The notes beneath the pieces were generated by a model. That model ran no database searches. It saw only the letters and a list, made by a program, of their open reading frames with translations, and was not told where the DNA came from. From JALORV01 sp963766365 (GTDB lineage: Bacteria > Pseudomonadota > Gammaproteobacteria > Burkholderiales > Burkholderiaceae_F): a DNA stretch of 64,000 bases. The DNA is taken from assembly GCA_963766365.1 (NCBI GenBank), contig CAVXZK010000011.1, positions 62,001 to 126,000 on the forward strand, read 5' to 3'. Of the stretch, positions 1 to 8,929 are shown one piece after another (the stretch's first letter is position 1; each line of letters begins with the position of its first letter). Both the position numbers and the translations under genes were made by a program.

Positions 1-439
1 CGAACGAACCCTCGCCGCCGCGTTCGAGCGTGTCGCCGAGACCGAGGACGACGACCCGGTGCTGACGATCGAATCGCGCTCGCTGCGCGCCCGGCGTCGC
101 GCCGGGGGCGTCGTCTGGTTCGACTTCGCCGTGCTGTGTGGCGGCCCGCGCTCGCAGAACGATTACCTGGAGATCGCCGCGCAGTTCCACACCGTCGTGC
201 TATCGAACGTGCCGCGGATGTCGGCGGGCCAGGCATCGGAAGCGCGACGCTTCACCTGGCTGGTTGATGTGCTCTACGACCACCGGGTCAAGCTGCTGCT
301 TTCTGCAGAGGTGCCGGCCGCGGAGCTTTATCCGGCCGGCGCGCTGGCGAACGAATTCGCGCGTACGGTGTCTCGACTGGAAGAAATGCAGTCCCGCGAG
401 TACCTGGAGTCGCCGCGACGGGCTGTCGCCCGTGTGTAG
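1..439 (+). CDS. zapE: Cell division protein ZapE (AFG1-like ATPase), C-terminal part
   Basis: This is the 3' end of a gene that begins before the window; the frame is open from base 2, and the first in-frame GTG at 59 is not taken as a start. The visible stretch reads like the C-terminal domain of ZapE/AFG1-family AAA+ ATPases: a strand ending in VVWFDF, the segment LCGGPRSQNDYLEIA, a 'VLSNVPRM' strand, and the closing ARRFTWLVDVLYDHRVKLLLSAE block that ends in the sensor-2 helix region with F-x-R-T-x-SRL-x-EM. ZapE is a cytoplasmic ATPase that acts on FtsZ at late division. The Walker motifs lie outside the window. No partner gene is visible upstream. The family call is firm from these conserved C-terminal motifs; the function in this species is inferred. 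Confidence 0.9.
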   Translation, partial: ERTLAAAFERVAETEDDDPVLTIESRSLRARRRAGGVVWFDFAVLCGGPRSQNDYLEIAAQFHTVVLSNVPRMSAGQASEARRFTWLVDVLYDHRVKLLLSAEVPAAELYPAGALANEFARTVSRLEEMQSREYLESPRRAVARV

Positions 440-464
440 ACCGAATGGCGCTCCCCGGCGTTAA

Positions 465-1202
465 ATGACGGTGCGTAGCTTTCTTCTGACTCTGTGCCTG
501 CTGCTGCCCGCCATCGCGGTGGCTCAGGACTTCGGCTCACGTTTCCCCGCGGGAAGCATCACGACGCGCGAGCAGGCGAGCGAGGCGCTGGAGGCGGCAG
601 GCAAGGAACATGCGCGCGTGCAGATGGAGTTCGATGCACGCGATGCGCAGTGCTACCGCGAAATCCTCGTGAACGACTGCCGCAGCAAGGTGCGGCGTGA
701 TCGCGAACTGGCGCGCCGCGAGGTGCGGCGAGTGGAACTGGAGGCCAAGGACACCCAGCGTCGACTCGACCACGAAGACCTGATGCGGCGCCGCGCGGAA
801 CAAGAGAAGCAGCAGGCGGCCGAAGCGGAGGCCCGGCGCACACAGGAAGCGAAGTCGCGCAGCGAGGCGGAGCAGCGTCAGCAGAAAGCGGTCGAGGCGT
901 CCAAGGGCACGCTGACGCCTGAGGAAGTTGAGCGCAACCGGGCCGAGTACGAGCGCAAGCAGAAGGAACACGCCGCGCGCCTTGCCAAGGAGCAACAGGA
1001 CGCGGCCCAGCGTGCGCAGAACGCTGCCGAGTATCAGAAGAAGCAGGAAGAAGCCGCCAAGCGTGCCGAAGTGAACGCCGCGGAGCGTAAGCGGCGCGAG
1101 GAGCGTCGCGCGGAGCGCAAGAAGGAACTGGAGAGGAAGGAAGCGGACCGCGAGGCGATCCGCAAGCGCGCGGAGGAGGCTGCCGCCGCGCTGCCGCGCT
1201 AG
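465..1202 (+). CDS. Secreted Lys/Glu/Ala-rich coiled-coil protein, hypothetical
   Basis: 245 residues. The N-terminus is a clear Sec signal peptide (about residues 1-20, hydrophobic LLTLCLLLPAIAVA, cleavage likely after AVA). Residues 30-70 contain two cysteines (CYREILVNDC) that could form a disulfide. From about residue 75 to the end the protein is almost entirely charged heptad-like helix rich in Arg, Glu, Lys, Ala and Gln, so a long periplasmic coiled coil is expected. I recognise no named family with confidence; similar proteins are annotated as hypothetical next to zapE or phosphatase genes. The stop codon shares the palindromic CTAG with the convergent phosphatase gene, so both genes end on the same four bases. 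Function unknown. Confidence 0.75.
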   Translation: MTVRSFLLTLCLLLPAIAVAQDFGSRFPAGSITTREQASEALEAAGKEHARVQMEFDARDAQCYREILVNDCRSKVRRDRELARREVRRVELEAKDTQRRLDHEDLMRRRAEQEKQQAAEAEARRTQEAKSRSEAEQRQQKAVEASKGTLTPEEVERNRAEYERKQKEHAARLAKEQQDAAQRAQNAAEYQKKQEEAAKRAEVNAAERKRREERRAERKKELERKEADREAIRKRAEEAAAALPR

Positions 1203-1975
1203 GCGCGCCGGCCCGGCGCCGCCTTCGGCTGGGGCTCCAGCTTGATGATCGCCAGCGACAGGTTGTCGCCACGGCCTTCGGCCCGCTCACGGGCCAGCGA
1301 GACGAGTCTCTCCGAGGCTTCGCGCGGCGGCATCTGGTGCAGGATCTCCACCAGTTCGTCGTCGTCGAAGTACGCCCACAGGCCGTCGCTCGACAGCAGG
1401 AAGATGTCCCCGGCGCGCAGGCTGTTGTCCTCGCCGATTTCCACCTTCGGCTTCTTGTTGATGCCGAGCGCACTGACAAGGATGTTCTTGTAGCGGCCCG
1501 CGGCGACGTCGGCCTCCTCGTGGCGGCCCTCTTCACGCAGTTGCTCAGCGTAAGTGTGGTCGGGCGTCCGGTGCAGCAGCCGCCCGCCGCGGAAGAAGTA
1601 CAGCCGGCTGTCGCCGGCGTGCGCCCAGATCGCGTAGTTCTTCTTGATGATCAAAGCGCACAGCGTGCTGTGCGGCTCTTTCTCTGCGGCGATCGCTGTC
1701 AGGCGGATGACGGTGTGAGCTTCGGCGGCGAGATGCAGCAACAGGTCCCGGTACGTCGAGTCATTCTCGGTCATGTCCTTGAAGAGGTTTTCCGCGGTGC
1801 TGACGACCTGGTCCGCGGCCAGCCGACCGCCGGTCCGCCCGCCCATGCCGTCTGCGACGATCGCGAGCATGGCACCGGGATTGCGCGGGCTCGTGATGAT
1901 GCCGACGCGGTCTTGCTGCTCATGGCGATCACCGATGTGCTGCGCCACGCAGACGTTGACTTTGAAGCTCGACAC
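1199..1975 (-). CDS. PP2C-family serine/threonine protein phosphatase
   Basis: 258 residues beginning with GTG at 1975. The PP2C (PPM) metal-binding signature is complete: the N-terminal D-R-H-E-Q-Q-D-R motif, A-D-G-M-G-G near residue 45, G-D-S-R-L near residue 120, S-S-D-G-L-W near residue 195 and the closing G-D-N-L-S near residue 235. These acidic residues bind two Mn2+/Mg2+ ions and define Stp1/PppA-like bacterial phosphatases that remove phosphate from Ser/Thr in the cytoplasm. No Ser/Thr kinase gene is next to it in the window, so the substrate is not evident. It converges with the coiled-coil gene. Its upstream region is shared with the divergent DUF465 gene. The start is uncertain because no strong ribosome-binding site is visible. 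Confidence 0.88.
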   Translation of the reverse strand: MSSFKVNVCVAQHIGDRHEQQDRVGIITSPRNPGAMLAIVADGMGGRTGGRLAADQVVSTAENLFKDMTENDSTYRDLLLHLAAEAHTVIRLTAIAAEKEPHSTLCALIIKKNYAIWAHAGDSRLYFFRGGRLLHRTPDHTYAEQLREEGRHEEADVAAGRYKNILVSALGINKKPKVEIGEDNSLRAGDIFLLSSDGLWAYFDDDELVEILHQMPPREASERLVSLARERAEGRGDNLSLAIIKLEPQPKAAPGRRA

Positions 1976-2082
1976 GCGGAGAGGGAGAACCTTTCGAAGA
2001 AGTCTATCATCGGGCCATTCGCGATCTCACAAGCGCCGGTACCGCCGCTTTTTCGGGTTCACTTTGACGATTTGCTCGTGCG

Positions 2083-2280
2083 ATGGAACAGGACGAGATC
2101 AAGCGGCGCATCATCGAACTGCAGATCGAGCATCGCGATCTGGACGATGCCATCGAGCGTCTCGCGCATCAGTCGGGTGTCGATGAACTCGCCCTGCGCC
2201 GCATGAAGAAGCGCAAGCTGCAGATCAAGGATTCGGTACGGCTGCTGGAGATGCAGTTGGTGCCCGACATTCCGGCGTGA
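2083..2280 (+). CDS. YdcH-like small protein (DUF465)
   Basis: 65 residues, almost wholly alpha-helical, with the D-E-I-K-x-R-I-I-E-L-x-x-E-H-R-D-L-D-D-A-I pattern and the K-K-R-K-L-x-I-K-D block typical of DUF465/YdcH proteins. The family has no established activity; it forms a short helical hairpin. Its stop codon overlaps the GTG start of the downstream helicase gene (GTGA), so the two are translationally coupled and likely form one transcript. Cytoplasmic. Family call confident, role unknown. Confidence 0.85.
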   Translation: MEQDEIKRRIIELQIEHRDLDDAIERLAHQSGVDELALRRMKKRKLQIKDSVRLLEMQLVPDIPA

Positions 2281-4301
2281 GCCGCACGGCCGCGGCTGTC
2301 GCGCCGGACACGCTTTCCATCCGCATTGCCGATGCCTTCGCAGCGGGCGGCGCGCTCGCGGTCTCCGTTCCCGGGTTCGTGCCGCGCCCTTCGCAGGCCG
2401 ACATGGCCGCCGCGGTCCAGCAGGCGATCACCCATGGCGAGACCCTGGTGGCCGAGGCCGGCACCGGCACCGGCAAGACCTTCGCCTACCTGGTTCCGGC
2501 CCTGCTTGGCGGCGGCAAGCTGCTGATCTCGACGGGCACCAAGCCGCTGCAGGACCAGTTGTTCCGCAAGGACCTGCCGGCGGTGCTGAAGGCCCTCAAG
2601 CTCAATGCCGCGACCGCGGTGCTCAAGGGCCGCGCCAATTACCTGTGCCTGCACCGCATGGCGCGGGCGGAGGCCGAGGCCTTGCTGCCGACGCGCGACG
2701 ACGCGCGCCACCTGCGCGCAATCGTGCGATTTTCCGGCGAGACCGCGACCGGTGACCGCGCCGAACTGTCGGAGGTCCCGGAAACTGCGGCCATCTGGCC
2801 CTGGGTGACCTCCACGCGCGAGAACTGCCTCGGGTCCGAGTGCCCGCGCTTCAGCGACTGTTTCGTCTTCAAGGCGCGTCGTGAAGCACAGGCGGCTGAT
2901 GTCGTCGTCGTCAACCATCACCTTTTCCTCGCTGATCTGGCGTTGCGCGACGATGCGATCCGCGATTTTCTGCCCGCGGTCGACACCGTGATTCTCGATG
3001 AAGCGCACCAGGTTCCCGACATCGCCGCCGACTTTTTTGGCACATCACTGTCGCTGGCACAGTGGCTGGAACTGGCGCGCGACAGTCGCGCGCTGGGCCT
3101 GTCGCGCGCCGCCGACGGCGCCTCGTGGAGCGTGCTCACCGCGACGCTGGAAAAGGCGGTGCGCGATGTCCGGCTTGCGCTCGGTGACCTGGGGCTCGGG
3201 CCCGGTTCGAAGACGCCGCTGGCGCGGCTGCCGCACGGACCGAAGCTGCTCGAAGCGTTGCAGCAGCTCGGCGAAGACGCTGCCGAACTCGCGCGAGCCG
3301 TCGAGATCAATCGCGGGCGCGATCCGGAGCTGGATCTGCTCGCGCCGCGGGTTGCGGAGCTGAAGCGTGGCCTGGCCGAATGGAGCCGGGCACTCGACCG
3401 GCGCGACGAAGAGGCCATGCCGCCCGACGACGATGAGGATCCCGCAGTGCGCTGGGTGTCGGTCTCGGCGCATGGCGCGCAGTTCAACAAGACGCCCCTG
3501 GCGGCGGGTCGGCTGCTTGCGCGTGCCCGGGAAGCACAGCCGCAGGCGTGGATCCTGACGTCGGCGACGCTGACCTCCGGAGGGCGCTTCGACCATTACC
3601 TGGCCGAACTCGGCATCGCGGCCCGCACCGCGCGTTGGGACAGCCCGTTCGACTTTGCACGCCAGGCGCTGCTGTACTTGCCGCAGAACCTGCCGTCGCC
3701 ATTTGATGCGAACTTTCCGGAGCGCGTCGCCGAGGCGGCCTGGCCGCTGGTCCGCGCCAACGGCGGCCGGGCGTTCCTGCTGTGCACGACGTTGCGCGCG
3801 GTCGACCGCGTCGCTGCGCGCCTGCAGCAGCTGATGGGACGCGACGAGACCGTGCTGCCCTTGCTGGTGCAGGGCTCGGGCAGCCGACGTGCGTTGCTTG
3901 ACGATTTCCGTGGCACGGGCAATGCGGTACTGGTCGGCAGCGCGAGCTTCTGGGAAGGCATCGACATCCGCGGCGACGCGCTGTCGCTGGTCGTCATCGA
4001 CAAGCTGCCGTTTTCGCCGCCGGACGATCCGATCGTCGAGGCGAAGATCCGGTACCTGCGGCGTGTCGGCCGCAATCCGTTCAACGAGTACCAGCTGCCG
4101 GAAGCGATCGTGCGGCTCAAGCAGGGCGCCGGGCGGCTGATCCGCGACGAGAATGACCGCGGCGTACTGATGATCCTCGACGAGCGCGTGCTGACGAAGT
4201 CCTACGGGCGAACCGTGCTCGCCAGCCTGCCGCCGTTCGCGCGGACCCGCAGCGAAGAGCAGGCGATCGAGTTCCTGACGCGGCGTCGCGCCGCGGACTG
4301 A
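2277..4301 (+). CDS. ATP-dependent DNA helicase, YoaA/DinG (XPD-like) family
   Basis: 674 residues from a GTG start that overlaps the preceding stop. Superfamily 2 helicase of the XPD/DinG type: Walker A AGTGTGKT at residues 61-68, DEAH box at 241-244, and C-terminal motifs including S-A-T-L-T, G-S-A-S-F-W-E-G-I-D and Q-G-A-G-R-L-I-R. Between motifs Ia and II there are four cysteines (one in Y-L-C-L-H, three in N-C-L-G-S-E-C-P-R-F-S-D-C) spaced as expected for the [4Fe-4S] cluster of this family. These enzymes unwind DNA 5' to 3' and resolve R-loops or damaged forks. Length and motif order are typical of YoaA rather than DinG with a nuclease domain. Coupled to DUF465; convergent with bamD, with no gap between the two stops. 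Confidence 0.92.
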   Translation: MSRTAAAVAPDTLSIRIADAFAAGGALAVSVPGFVPRPSQADMAAAVQQAITHGETLVAEAGTGTGKTFAYLVPALLGGGKLLISTGTKPLQDQLFRKDLPAVLKALKLNAATAVLKGRANYLCLHRMARAEAEALLPTRDDARHLRAIVRFSGETATGDRAELSEVPETAAIWPWVTSTRENCLGSECPRFSDCFVFKARREAQAADVVVVNHHLFLADLALRDDAIRDFLPAVDTVILDEAHQVPDIAADFFGTSLSLAQWLELARDSRALGLSRAADGASWSVLTATLEKAVRDVRLALGDLGLGPGSKTPLARLPHGPKLLEALQQLGEDAAELARAVEINRGRDPELDLLAPRVAELKRGLAEWSRALDRRDEEAMPPDDDEDPAVRWVSVSAHGAQFNKTPLAAGRLLARAREAQPQAWILTSATLTSGGRFDHYLAELGIAARTARWDSPFDFARQALLYLPQNLPSPFDANFPERVAEAAWPLVRANGGRAFLLCTTLRAVDRVAARLQQLMGRDETVLPLLVQGSGSRRALLDDFRGTGNAVLVGSASFWEGIDIRGDALSLVVIDKLPFSPPDDPIVEAKIRYLRRVGRNPFNEYQLPEAIVRLKQGAGRLIRDENDRGVLMILDERVLTKSYGRTVLASLPPFARTRSEEQAIEFLTRRRAAD

Positions 4302-5099
4302 CTATCTCCTGCCGCTCAGGTAACGGCTTTCGGGGAAGTTGAGCGCAAGCACGCGCTCGGTGTCCGCCTGCAGGTCGGGCATCTCGAGCGCCTGGTACGA
4401 GCGTGCCATCAGGATCAGCGCCTCCTCGGCTACGGGGGAGGTCTGGAAGTCGCGCACGATGACCTGCGCCCGCTGGATCGCCGCGACGTACGCCTTGCGG
4501 ACGTAATAGAAGTTGGCGACGGTGAGTTCTGCGCCGGCCATCGCGTTGATCAGGTAGCGCATCCGCGCGCGCGCGTCCTCGGCGTACTTGCTCTCCGGGT
4601 AGCGCGTCACGAGGTCGCGGAACGCGTCATACGACTCGCGTGACCCCTTGGCATCCCGTTGCGAGGTGTCCTCGCCCAGCACGCGGCTGATGATGTTGGC
4701 TTCCTCACCGAAGCTGGCCAGCCCCTTGAGGTAGTACATGTAATCGACGTTGGGGTTATTCGGGTACTGGCGGATGAAGCGGTCCGCGGTCTGGATCGCC
4801 TGCGCCGTTTCGCCTTCCTTGTAGTACGTGTAGGCGATCTCCATCAGGGCCTGCTGGGCATGCCGGCCGAACGGATAGCGCGACTCGAGCTTCTGGTAGT
4901 ACTCGCGCGCCCGCGCCCAATTGCCCGAGGACAGTTCGCCGCGTGCCTCCGCGTACAATCGGTCGGCATCCCAGCGGGCGGTAGTGTCCTTCTCGAACAG
5001 GTTGTCGATGCCGAGCCAGCTGCAGCCGCCCAGCGTGAGCACGGCCACCAAGATGGCCAATTGCCGCGCCAGCGCCGCCCCGAAATGAACACGATCCAT
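4302..5099 (-). CDS. bamD: Outer membrane protein assembly factor BamD
   Basis: 265 residues from ATG at 5099; a longer reading from 5342 would run through the divergent rluD gene and is rejected. A lipoprotein signal (LTLGGC, Cys at about residue 26) is followed by TPR helices with the BamD signatures Y-x-K-L-E-S-R-Y-P-F-G, A-Y-T-Y-Y-K and R-F-I-R-x-Y-P. BamD is the essential lipoprotein of the BAM complex that helps BamA insert beta-barrels into the outer membrane. It is divergently transcribed from rluD with about 15-50 bp between starts, an arrangement conserved in many beta- and gammaproteobacteria. Confidence 0.95.
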   Translation of the reverse strand: MDRVHFGAALARQLAILVAVLTLGGCSWLGIDNLFEKDTTARWDADRLYAEARGELSSGNWARAREYYQKLESRYPFGRHAQQALMEIAYTYYKEGETAQAIQTADRFIRQYPNNPNVDYMYYLKGLASFGEEANIISRVLGEDTSQRDAKGSRESYDAFRDLVTRYPESKYAEDARARMRYLINAMAGAELTVANFYYVRKAYVAAIQRAQVIVRDFQTSPVAEEALILMARSYQALEMPDLQADTERVLALNFPESRYLSGRR

Positions 5100-5115
5100 C
5101 GTCAAGGCGCTTCCG

Positions 5116-6171
5116 TTGTCTAGCCGCGAAGTATACGGTTCGGCGCCTGTGCCGGAGAGCGACGACGATGCGCTGGGCGACGCCGCGGAACCCGATGCCT
5201 CGTCGAGCCGGCGTTTCCGCGTCGATGCCGAACACGCCGGCGAACGGCTCGACAAGCTCCTTGCAACCTGGATGCCCGAGATTTCGCGTTCGCGGCTCAA
5301 GCAATGGATCGAGGATGGCGCCGTGCGCGTCAACCGGTCCACCGTGCGACCGCGCCATGCCGTGCTGGCCGGCGATGTGATCGACCTCGAGCCGCAGCCT
5401 GCGCCGGACGCTGCAGCGTTTACGCCGGAGCCGATGGCACTGTCGATCGTCCATCAAGACGACGCGATCATTGTCATCGACAAGCCGCCGGGGCTGGTCG
5501 TGCATCCCGCCGCCGGCCACTGGTCCGGCACACTGCTCAATGGCCTGCTGGCCCATGCGCCCGAACTGGCCGGGGTGCCGCGGGCCGGCATCGTGCATCG
5601 CCTCGACGCCGACACCTCCGGGCTGATGGTCGTCGCGCGCACGCTGGCGGCGCAGACTGACCTCGTGCGCCAGCTGCAAGAGCGCACCGTCTTCCGCGAG
5701 TACTGGGCGATCGTCCTTGGCGAGCCGCGACGCAGCGGCACGATCGACGCCGCGATCGGCCGCGATCCGCGCAATCCGTTGCGATTCCGGGTCAGCCAGG
5801 CCGCGAACGCGCGGCCGGCCCGAACGCACTACACGCGGATCGCAACGACGCTGCACGAGGGCGTTGCGCTCTCCTGGCTCGCCTGTCGGCTCGATACCGG
5901 ACGCACACACCAGATTCGCGTTCACCTCGAGTATCTCGGACATCCGCTGGTCGGGGATCCGGTATATCGGCGACGACTGCCGCCGGCAACGCCCGGTAGT
6001 ACGTGGCGCTCGTTTCCGCGGCAGGCGTTGCATGCGTGTCGACTGGGACTGCAGCATCCGGTCACGGACCAGCCGATGCAGTGGTTTCGTGCGCCACCGC
6101 TGGACATGGCGGAGCTGATGCATTCGCTCGGTTTCGGGCCGATCGACCGGCCGGCCGCGGAGGTGGCTTGA
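5116..6171 (+). CDS. rluD: 23S rRNA pseudouridine(1911/1915/1917) synthase RluD
   Basis: Up to 351 residues. An N-terminal S4 RNA-binding domain (about residues 40-95, ERLDKLLATW then SRSRLKQWIEDG) precedes the pseudouridine synthase domain with the catalytic motif H-R-L-D-A-D-T-S-G-L (Asp in HRLDxxTSG) and the later R-T-H-Q-I-R-V-H motif. RluD modifies helix 69 of 23S rRNA. The open frame starts at TTG 5116; a GTG at 5149 (residue 12) is an equally plausible start, since the first 35 residues are an acidic, poorly conserved extension. Divergent from bamD. The stop overlaps the TTG start of pgeF. Confidence 0.94.
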   Translation: MSSREVYGSAPVPESDDDALGDAAEPDASSSRRFRVDAEHAGERLDKLLATWMPEISRSRLKQWIEDGAVRVNRSTVRPRHAVLAGDVIDLEPQPAPDAAAFTPEPMALSIVHQDDAIIVIDKPPGLVVHPAAGHWSGTLLNGLLAHAPELAGVPRAGIVHRLDADTSGLMVVARTLAAQTDLVRQLQERTVFREYWAIVLGEPRRSGTIDAAIGRDPRNPLRFRVSQAANARPARTHYTRIATTLHEGVALSWLACRLDTGRTHQIRVHLEYLGHPLVGDPVYRRRLPPATPGSTWRSFPRQALHACRLGLQHPVTDQPMQWFRAPPLDMAELMHSLGFGPIDRPAAEVA

Positions 6172-6944
6172 ACGCCTGGCATCCGCAGTGGATCGTGCCG
6201 GAGTGGTCAACGCCCGACGCAGTTCGGGCCCTGATCACCACGCGTGCCGGCGGGACGTCCGCGGCGCCGTTCGATGCCTCCGGGGGCGGTGGCATGAATC
6301 TCGGATTCGGGTCGGGCGATGACCTCGCCGCCGTCGCGGCCAACCGGGCGCGACTGCGTGCCGCGCTGCCCGCCATGCCGGGTTGGTTGAAGCAGGTGCA
6401 TGGGGCACGCGTCGTCGATGCGGCCGAGGCCGCAGCGGCGCCGAGCCCGCTCGAAGCCGACGCTGCGTTCACGGATCGGCCGGGCGTCGTGGCGGTCGCG
6501 ATGATGGCCGACTGCCTTCCGGTGTTGCTGGCCGACGCGCGTGGACGCGGTGTGGCGGTTGCGCACGCCGGCTGGCGCGGGCTCGTGGCGGGTGTCATTC
6601 AGGCCAGCGTGCGCGCGCTGCGCGAACGGGTGGCCGATCCGTCAGCTCGTTTGGTGGCCTACCTCGGCCCGGCTATTGGGCCGGATCACTTCGAAGTGGG
6701 ACCCGAAGTGCGCGACGCGGCCTCTTCTAGCCTCGCGGGCGCCGAGGCCTACTTCGTCCCGCATGGCAGCGGAAAGTATCGTGCCGACCTGTTTGGGCTG
6801 GGCCGACTGGCGCTGGCACAGGAGGGGGTCGATGCCGTGTTCGGCGGCAGCGTCTGCACGTACTGTGACGCGGACCGGTTCTACAGTCACCGGCGCGACC
6901 GTGTGACCGGTCGGCACGCTGCCCTGATCTGGCTAGAGGCTTGA
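6168..6944 (+). CDS. pgeF: Peptidoglycan editing factor PgeF / multicopper-type purine nucleoside phosphorylase (YfiH, DUF152)
   Basis: 258 residues from TTG at 6168, whose last two bases are shared with the rluD stop (TTGA). The frame extends further upstream, but that part overlaps rluD and lacks homology. The DUF152/YfiH landmarks are present: T-T-R-A-G-G-T-S, a K-Q-V-H-G motif, A-D-C-L-P-V-L-L, V-A-H-A-G-W-R-G, and the C-terminal C-T-Y-C-D-A-D-R-F-Y-S-H-R-R-D. The conserved His and Cys bind a metal. Family members have been described both as editors of misincorporated L-Ser in peptidoglycan precursors and as purine nucleoside phosphorylases. The rluD-pgeF pair is conserved in proteobacteria, usually followed by other genes; here it is followed by pha genes. 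Confidence 0.92.
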   Translation: MNAWHPQWIVPEWSTPDAVRALITTRAGGTSAAPFDASGGGGMNLGFGSGDDLAAVAANRARLRAALPAMPGWLKQVHGARVVDAAEAAAAPSPLEADAAFTDRPGVVAVAMMADCLPVLLADARGRGVAVAHAGWRGLVAGVIQASVRALRERVADPSARLVAYLGPAIGPDHFEVGPEVRDAASSSLAGAEAYFVPHGSGKYRADLFGLGRLALAQEGVDAVFGGSVCTYCDADRFYSHRRDRVTGRHAALIWLEA

Positions 6945-7053
6945 CTGGGTCGTTTGACCGTGCCGGTCTCGACATGGAGAATCCCAAGACCATCCCCAGA
7001 TCCCGAGAGCCGGGCGGATCGTGAGATCCAGCGGCCAAGCCACCGGAGGAGAC

Positions 7054-8871
7054 ATGCCCACGAACAAGACGGCCGCCGCAGCGCGCAGGTCGCGCAATTC
7101 GCCGCGTCCGCAGGCGGCGGCCGTGAAGACCGCCCCGCGCAAGGCCACGCGCGCCGCGCGATCCGCGGGCAGCGCGCAGCCTGCTGCCACGCATTCCGCG
7201 AAGCCGCACGCCCTCGGAGCCGCCGATCCGTTCAACTTCGCGCTGCCATGGCTGCAACCGATGACCAGTACGTCGATGCCGCTCGCAGCCGAGCAACTGT
7301 TCGGGATGCAGCAGGAATACGTGCAGCGCCTGAGCGGCCTGTGGAATGACTTCTTCGCACATCCCGAGCGCACGACTGCGCCGATCTCCGATCCGCGGTT
7401 CTCGGATCCGAGTTGGCAGAAGAACTCGCTGGCGTCGTTCTATGCGCGCGCGTATCTGCTGAACTCGGAGTTCCTGAGCCGACTGGCCGACAGCGTCCAG
7501 GGCGACAACAAGACGCGCAAGCGCGTCAAGTTCGCCGTGTCGCAGTGGGTGGATGCGGCGTCGCCGGCCAACTTCCTCGCGCTGAATCCCAAGGCGCAGC
7601 AGACCTTGCTGGAAACCAGCGGGGAGAGCCTGAAGGCCGGGATCGGGAACCTGCTGACGGACATCGGCAAGGGCAAGATCACGATGACCGACGAAGCGGC
7701 CTTTGAAGTCGGCAAGAACGTCGCGACCACCGAAGGTGCGGTCGTTTACCGCAGCCACCTCTTCGAGCTGATCCAGTACAGGCCCTTGACGGAGAAGGTG
7801 TACGAACGCCCGTTCCTGATGGTGCCGCCGTGCATCAACAAGTTCTACATCCTCGACCTGCAGCCGGAGAACTCATTCATTCGCTATGCGGTTGAGCAAG
7901 GGCACACGGTGTTCGTGCTGTCGTGGAAGAACCCGCACAAACCCGAAGCGCACGTCACCTGGGACGACTATCTGGAAGAAGGCGTCATCGAGGCGATCCA
8001 CGTGACGCAGGAGATCACGGGCGCAAAGCAGATCAACGCGCTCGGCTTCTGCGTGGGCGGCACGCTGATCGCCAATGCGCTGGCGGTAATGTACGCGCGT
8101 GGTGAGAAGCCGATTACCAGCCTGACGATGCTGACCGCGCTTCTCGACTTCGAGGATGCCGGGGTGCTCGACGTGTTCATCGACGAGAACCAGGTGCGGC
8201 TGCGCGAACAGCAGTTTGCGCGCGGCGGCATCATGCCGGGCCTCGAACTCGGGAACACGTTCTCGAGCCTGCGCGCCAACGATCTCGTCTGGAACTACGT
8301 CGTCAGCAACTACCTCGAAGGCAAGGCGCCACCGGCGTTCGATCTGCTCTACTGGAATGGCGACAGCACCAATCTGCCGGGGCCGATGTATTCCTGGTAC
8401 CTGCGCAACATGTACCTCGAGAACAACCTGCGCGTGCCGGGCAAGCTGCACACCTGCGGGCAGCCGGTGGATCTCGGGCGCATCCAGGTTCCGACCTACG
8501 TGTTTGCCGCGCGTGAGGATCACATCGTGCCGTGGAAGGCGGCGTACGCTTCGGCGCGCGCCTTGCCGGGAAACGGCAAGGCGGGCGGCGTGCGCTACGT
8601 GCTGGGCGCCAGCGGGCACATTGCCGGAACGATCAATCCGCCGACGAAGAACAAGCGCAACTACTGGGTCGGCGGTGACGACACGCTGCCCGCCAACTCG
8701 GACGCCTGGTTCAACGACGCCGTGGAGCAGCCGGGCAGCTGGTGGCCGGACTGGAGCCGCTGGCTGTCGCGTCATGCAGGTGCACTGAAGGCTGCGCCCA
8801 AGCGTTACGGTGACGCCGCGCACAAGCCGATCGAGCCCGCACCCGGGAGCTACGTCAAGGAGAAGGCGTAG
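7054..8871 (+). CDS. phaC: Class I poly(3-hydroxyalkanoate) synthase PhaC
   Basis: 605 residues from ATG 7054, chosen because GGAGGA lies just upstream; the GTG at 7021 has no such site. The alpha/beta-hydrolase core has the lipase-like box G-F-C-V-G-G with nucleophile Cys333, the catalytic Asp in A-R-E-D-H-I-V-P-W and the catalytic His in A-S-G-H-I-A-G. It polymerises (R)-3-hydroxybutyryl-CoA into PHB on granules. Length and the C-terminal P-G-S-Y-V motif fit class I. The first 55 residues are unusually rich in Ala, Lys and Arg, resembling histone-like tails, and may contact DNA or granule-associated proteins; that is inference. First gene of phaC-phaA-phaB. Confidence 0.97.
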   Translation: MPTNKTAAAARRSRNSPRPQAAAVKTAPRKATRAARSAGSAQPAATHSAKPHALGAADPFNFALPWLQPMTSTSMPLAAEQLFGMQQEYVQRLSGLWNDFFAHPERTTAPISDPRFSDPSWQKNSLASFYARAYLLNSEFLSRLADSVQGDNKTRKRVKFAVSQWVDAASPANFLALNPKAQQTLLETSGESLKAGIGNLLTDIGKGKITMTDEAAFEVGKNVATTEGAVVYRSHLFELIQYRPLTEKVYERPFLMVPPCINKFYILDLQPENSFIRYAVEQGHTVFVLSWKNPHKPEAHVTWDDYLEEGVIEAIHVTQEITGAKQINALGFCVGGTLIANALAVMYARGEKPITSLTMLTALLDFEDAGVLDVFIDENQVRLREQQFARGGIMPGLELGNTFSSLRANDLVWNYVVSNYLEGKAPPAFDLLYWNGDSTNLPGPMYSWYLRNMYLENNLRVPGKLHTCGQPVDLGRIQVPTYVFAAREDHIVPWKAAYASARALPGNGKAGGVRYVLGASGHIAGTINPPTKNKRNYWVGGDDTLPANSDAWFNDAVEQPGSWWPDWSRWLSRHAGALKAAPKRYGDAAHKPIEPAPGSYVKEKA

Positions 8872-8929
8872 GGAGTCCTGGGTGGCAGATGCTCGTCCGC
8901 TCGACTGATCTTTCCATCGGAGTTCTGAC

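Noticed and set aside
4756..6210. Long minus-strand open frame opposite rluD and the start of bamD
   Set aside because: Antisense shadow of rluD; no family features, and bamD and rluD are both certain.
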